From: Kitasatospora setae KM-6054 | Lineage (GTDB): Bacteria > Actinomycetota > Actinomycetes > Streptomycetales > Streptomycetaceae | Length of the DNA stretch: 64,000 nt | Reading direction: 5' to 3' | NCBI RefSeq assembly: GCF_000269985.1 | Contig: NC_016109.1 | Location: forward strand, 8,273,001 to 8,337,000 | In this document: piece after piece, positions 61,013 through 64,000 of the stretch | Layout of the letters: each line of letters starts with the position of its first letter | How positions within the stretch are numbered: position 1 is the stretch's first letter | Notes under the pieces: generated by a model | What the model saw: the letters and a program-made list of their open reading frames with translations, nothing else | Told to the model about the DNA's origin: nothing | Databases searched by the model: none | Translations under genes and position numbers: made by a program

Positions 61013-61522
61013 CTACAGGCGGCGCGGGCCGGTGCCGTCCCCGGCGAGGGAGTCGCCCGGGTTCAGCAGGGCGCAGGCCCTCATCGACAGGCAGCCGCAG
61101 CCGATGCAGCCGGTCAGTTCCGCCTCCAGCCGTTCGATGGTCCGGCGGCGCTCCTCCAGCCGGCGCTTCCAGCCGCGCGAGGCGCGCTGCCACTCCTGGT
61201 GGCTGGGCGGCCGGTCGAGCGGGACGTCGGCGAACGCCTCGCGCAGGTCCTCCAGCGGGATGCCGATCCGCTTCGCGACCGAGATCAGCGCGATCCGGCG
61301 CAGCATGTGCCGCGGGTAGCGGCGCCGGCCGCGGCCGTCCCGCCCGGACGCGATCAGGCCGAACTCCTCGTAGAACCGCAGCGCGGACGCCGCCACCCCG
61401 GTCCGCGCGCCGACCTCGCCGATCGGCAGCCAGTCGTCCGCCGAGGGCTCCGCCGACTCGGCCGACGCTGCCGGCTCCGAGGGCTCCGCCGCCTGCGCCC
61501 CGCCCGGTTGACGGTCCGTCAC
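61013..61522 (-). CDS. soxR: SoxR redox-sensing regulator
   Basis: 169 aa with GTG start. MerR-type helix-turn-helix (IGEVGARTGVAASALRFYEEFGLI, RRYPRHMLRRIALISVAKRIGI), a dimerisation helix, and the [2Fe-2S] cysteines at 139, 142, 144 and 150 (CIGCGCLSMRAC). A Glu/Ser/Ala extension precedes the helix-turn-helix. In Streptomyces SoxR responds to redox-cycling antibiotics and activates detoxifying genes. The operator in front of the divergent ferredoxin gene fits direct control. Confidence 0.93.
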   Translation of the reverse strand: MTDRQPGGAQAAEPSEPAASAESAEPSADDWLPIGEVGARTGVAASALRFYEEFGLIASGRDGRGRRRYPRHMLRRIALISVAKRIGIPLEDLREAFADVPLDRPPSHQEWQRASRGWKRRLEERRRTIERLEAELTGCIGCGCLSMRACALLNPGDSLAGDGTGPRRL

Positions 61523-61549
61523 CGCCGCCTCCCCCCTGGTCCGGATTGA

Positions 61550-61567
61550 CCTCAACCTTACTTGAGG
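61550..61567. promoter_or_regulatory. SoxR box
   Basis: CCTCAA-CCTTAC-TTGAGG matches the SoxR consensus dyad (CCTCAA-N6-TTGAGG) exactly in both arms. It lies between the divergent soxR and ferredoxin genes, 61 bp before the ferredoxin ATG. Confidence 0.92.
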
Positions 61568-61627
61568 ACCTACGGTCGGCCGTGCCAGAGCGGCGAGCGG
61601 TACCGAACCGGAGAGGACGGCGGCCCG

Positions 61628-61942
<315 letters not shown>

Positions 61943-62052
61943 GCGGTACGGGCCCGAGCGGTGCGGGCCCGAGCGGCGCCGGTCGTCACCTGTTCGGGTG
62001 AACCGGCGGCGCGGTCGGGCCCGCCTCCGTCCGGCGGGCGTTGGAACAGGGC

Positions 62053-62448
62053 ATGGACGAAGCCGCCACCACCCCCGACGCCCGGACGGACGCGCCTCCC
62101 TGCGTCTGGTGCGGGAAGCCCGCCGCCGAGGCCGGCAAGCGGGGCACCCGCCCCAAGTACTGCGGCCAGACCTGCCGGCAGCGCGCCTACGAGGCCCGCC
62201 GGGAGCGCCGCCGCACCGCCGCCGCGCTCGGCCTGCTCGCCGACTCCGACCCGGTCGAGCGGGCCGAGCACGCCGCCGCCGCGCTGGCCGACGCGGCCCG
62301 GGTCCTGCTGGAGATCGCCTGCACCCCGCCCGGCCTGCCGCACCCCGTGGCGCTCTCCGCCGCCGAGAGCACCGGCATCCTGGAGGCCCTGCTGCGGGTC
62401 ACCACCGGCCGCCCCCCGACCGTCCCGGCCCGGACCACCGCGCCCTGA
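62053..62448 (+). CDS. Small zinc-finger protein
   Basis: 131 aa from ATG 62053, or 135 aa from a TTG at 62041. A CVWCGKP...YCGQTCRQRAYEARRERRR motif is a four-cysteine zinc knuckle followed by a basic segment, common in actinomycete DNA-associated proteins. The helical rest contains many Ala and Leu. Function unknown. Confidence 0.75.
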   Translation: MDEAATTPDARTDAPPCVWCGKPAAEAGKRGTRPKYCGQTCRQRAYEARRERRRTAAALGLLADSDPVERAEHAAAALADAARVLLEIACTPPGLPHPVALSAAESTGILEALLRVTTGRPPTVPARTTAP

Positions 62449-62470
62449 ACGGCCGGTCGGGCGGCCCGGC

Positions 62471-64000
62471 TCAGCCGCCCGGCGGCCGGTCCGCGGCCTG
62501 GTCCGGGGCCTGGTCCGGGGCCTGGTCCGCGGCGCTCAGGCGGGCGACCAGCTCCCGTTTGAGCACCTTGCCGCTGGGGCCGAGCGGGAAGGCGTCCACG
62601 AACTCCACCCGGCGCGGGTACTTGTACGGCGCCATCCGCTCCCGGCTCCAGGCGACGATCCCGGCGCCGAGGTCGGGGCCCGGCGCGGTGCCGGGGCGGA
62701 CCCGGACCACCGCGCACACCTCCTCGCCGAGGACGGGGTGGGGGAGTCCGACGACGGCCGCCTGGGCGATCGCCGGGTGGCGGGCCAGCACGTCCTCCAC
62801 CTCGCGGGGGTAGACGTTGTAGCCGCCGCGCAGCACCACGTCCTTCTTGCGGTCGACGACGGACAGGTAGCCCTCGTCGTCCTTGACGCCGAGGTCGCCC
62901 GAGCGGAACCAGCCGTCCACGATGGCCTCGGCGGTCGCCTCCGGCCGGTTCAGGTAGCCGGCCATCACGTTGTGGCCCCGGATGACGATCTCCCCGGTCT
63001 CGCCGGCGGGCAGCAGCTCGATCCGGTCCGCCACCTCCGCCCGGGCGATCTCGACCTCGACGCCCCAGATCGGCCGGCCGACGGTGCCGGGTCTGAGCGG
63101 CCACGCCCGCTGGTTGTAGGCGACGACGGGGGAGGTCTCGGTCAGTCCGTAGCCTTCGAGGACCGGGCAGCCGAACGTCTCCCGGAACGCGTCCAGGACC
63201 GCCACCGGCAGCGCGGCCCCGCCGGAGAACGCGCGGTCGAGCGCGGGCCTGCGCGGGTCGGCGCGGGCCGCGTCGAGCAGGGCCGTGTACATCGTCGGGA
63301 CGCCCATGAACACGGTGCAGCCCTCCCGCAGCATGAGGTCCAGCGCGCCCGGTCCGTCGAAGCGCGGCATCAGGACCAGGGTCGCCCCCGCCCGGAAGCA
63401 GGTGTTCATGCCGCAGATCTGGCCGAAGGTGTGGAACAGGGGCAGGCAGCCGAGCAGGACGTCCTGCTCGGTGAAGTCGAACGGCGACAGCATGGTCGTG
63501 TCGACGTTCATCACCACGTTGAGGTGGGTGAGCAGGGCGCCCTTGGGCCGGCCGGTGGTGCCGGAGGTGTAGAGGACCAGCGCGACGTCCCCGGGATCGC
63601 GCGGCACCAGCCGGTCGATCGGGGCGCTCCGCGCCGCGAGCACGTCCAGCCGCCGGGCGGCGGCGCCCGCGCCCTCCCCGTCCTCCGTGCCTTCTTCTTC
63701 CATGACGGTGAGCAGCGGGGTGCCGACCGCCGCCGCCGCCCGGCCGCCCTCGGCCAGCAGCGGGGCGGCGCAGATCAGTGCCACCGCCCCGGAGTCCCGC
63801 AGGACGTAGGCGATCTCGTCCGCCCGGAGCAGGGCGTGGACCGGGACCGCGACCGCGCCGAGCGCGAGCACTCCGAAGTAGGCCAGCGGGAAGTGCGGGG
63901 TGCTGGGCAGCAGCAGCGCCACCTTGTCGTCGGGGCCGACGCCCCGCGCGCGCAGCACCGCCGCGTACCGCCGCGCGCCGTCCCACAGCTCGCGGTAGGT
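62471..64000 (-). CDS. AMP-dependent acyl-CoA synthetase, 5' end outside the window
   Basis: The 510 codons in view cover almost the whole adenylating enzyme: P-loop LYTSGTTGRPKGALLTH, GYGLTETSPV, GWFRSGDLGVKDDEGYLSVVDRKKDVV, the hinge, and the catalytic Lys in LGPSGKVLKREL. The sequence resembles long-chain fatty acid CoA ligases. The tail has a DQAPDQAPDQA repeat. The start lies beyond 64000. It is convergent with the zinc-finger gene and could activate the acyl substrate of the upstream cluster; that link is inference. Confidence 0.9.
   Translation of the reverse strand, partial: TYRELWDGARRYAAVLRARGVGPDDKVALLLPSTPHFPLAYFGVLALGAVAVPVHALLRADEIAYVLRDSGAVALICAAPLLAEGGRAAAAVGTPLLTVMEEEGTEDGEGAGAAARRLDVLAARSAPIDRLVPRDPGDVALVLYTSGTTGRPKGALLTHLNVVMNVDTTMLSPFDFTEQDVLLGCLPLFHTFGQICGMNTCFRAGATLVLMPRFDGPGALDLMLREGCTVFMGVPTMYTALLDAARADPRRPALDRAFSGGAALPVAVLDAFRETFGCPVLEGYGLTETSPVVAYNQRAWPLRPGTVGRPIWGVEVEIARAEVADRIELLPAGETGEIVIRGHNVMAGYLNRPEATAEAIVDGWFRSGDLGVKDDEGYLSVVDRKKDVVLRGGYNVYPREVEDVLARHPAIAQAAVVGLPHPVLGEEVCAVVRVRPGTAPGPDLGAGIVAWSRERMAPYKYPRRVEFVDAFPLGPSGKVLKRELVARLSAADQAPDQAPDQAADRPPGG

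Overview
The window is high-GC actinomycete DNA. Strong third-position GC bias, many GTG starts, tight operons and a telomere-replication gene pair (tap-tpg) point to a Streptomycetaceae genome (Streptomyces or Kitasatospora) with a linear replicon. No rRNA, tRNA, CRISPR array or intact insertion sequence was seen. The density of transferred, truncated and lineage-specific genes fits an accessory or chromosome-arm region; that is inference from content only.

Layout. 0-4.4 kb: a large ATPase-LuxR (LAL) regulator, then a divergent pair of tiny paralogous genes that share an inverted promoter element. 4.4-6.6 kb: a YgiB/YgiC/DUF350-like module (lipoprotein, ATP-grasp ligase, divergent membrane protein). 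6.6-11.5 kb: metX-metY methionine genes and a divergent LysR/EamA-exporter pair. 11.5-17.3 kb: an NlpC/P60 hydrolase, a phosphotransferase, a GNAT protein, a DUF4253 protein and an unusual DUF2236 (MpaB/Lcp-like)-EF-hand fusion. 17.5-22.8 kb: a MacB/FtsX-type ABC exporter whose two genes are bridged by a 27-codon ORF, a membrane protein and a tautomerase. 23-27.5 kb: a secreted I36-like protein, a hypothetical gene and tap-tpg. 27.5-30.2 kb: gene remnants, a degenerate IspH paralogue and a small zinc-ribbon protein. 30.3-34.7 kb: a large helical-repeat CHAT protease with an uncharacterised partner. 34.8-50.5 kb: a mosaic of small-molecule enzymes and regulators (hydroxyacid dehydrogenase, four methyltransferases or remnants nearby, FAD monooxygenase, VOC, HxlR/NmrA pair, YbaK, MsrA, TetR/FBP pair) with several decayed genes. 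50.5-52.9 kb: a lipoprotein and a TetR/NmrA divergent pair.

53.2-60.5 kb is the most coherent accessory system: six same-strand genes with overlaps or short gaps encode an acyltransferase-acyl-CoA oxidase fusion, two KAS III enzymes, a FabG-like reductase, an acyl carrier protein and a KAS II enzyme. This is a dedicated discrete (type II) fatty-acyl or short polyketide assembly line of unknown product. A conserved small protein follows, then a divergent SoxR/ferredoxin pair with a canonical SoxR box, a zinc-finger protein, and an acyl-CoA ligase that runs off the window end and might supply the acyl substrate.

Divergent regulator-target pairs (LysR/EamA, HxlR/NmrA, TetR/FBP, TetR/NmrA, SoxR/ferredoxin) all have visible inverted repeats between the genes. 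Gene scars at 28.1, 36 and 48.8 kb show that the region has been rearranged.
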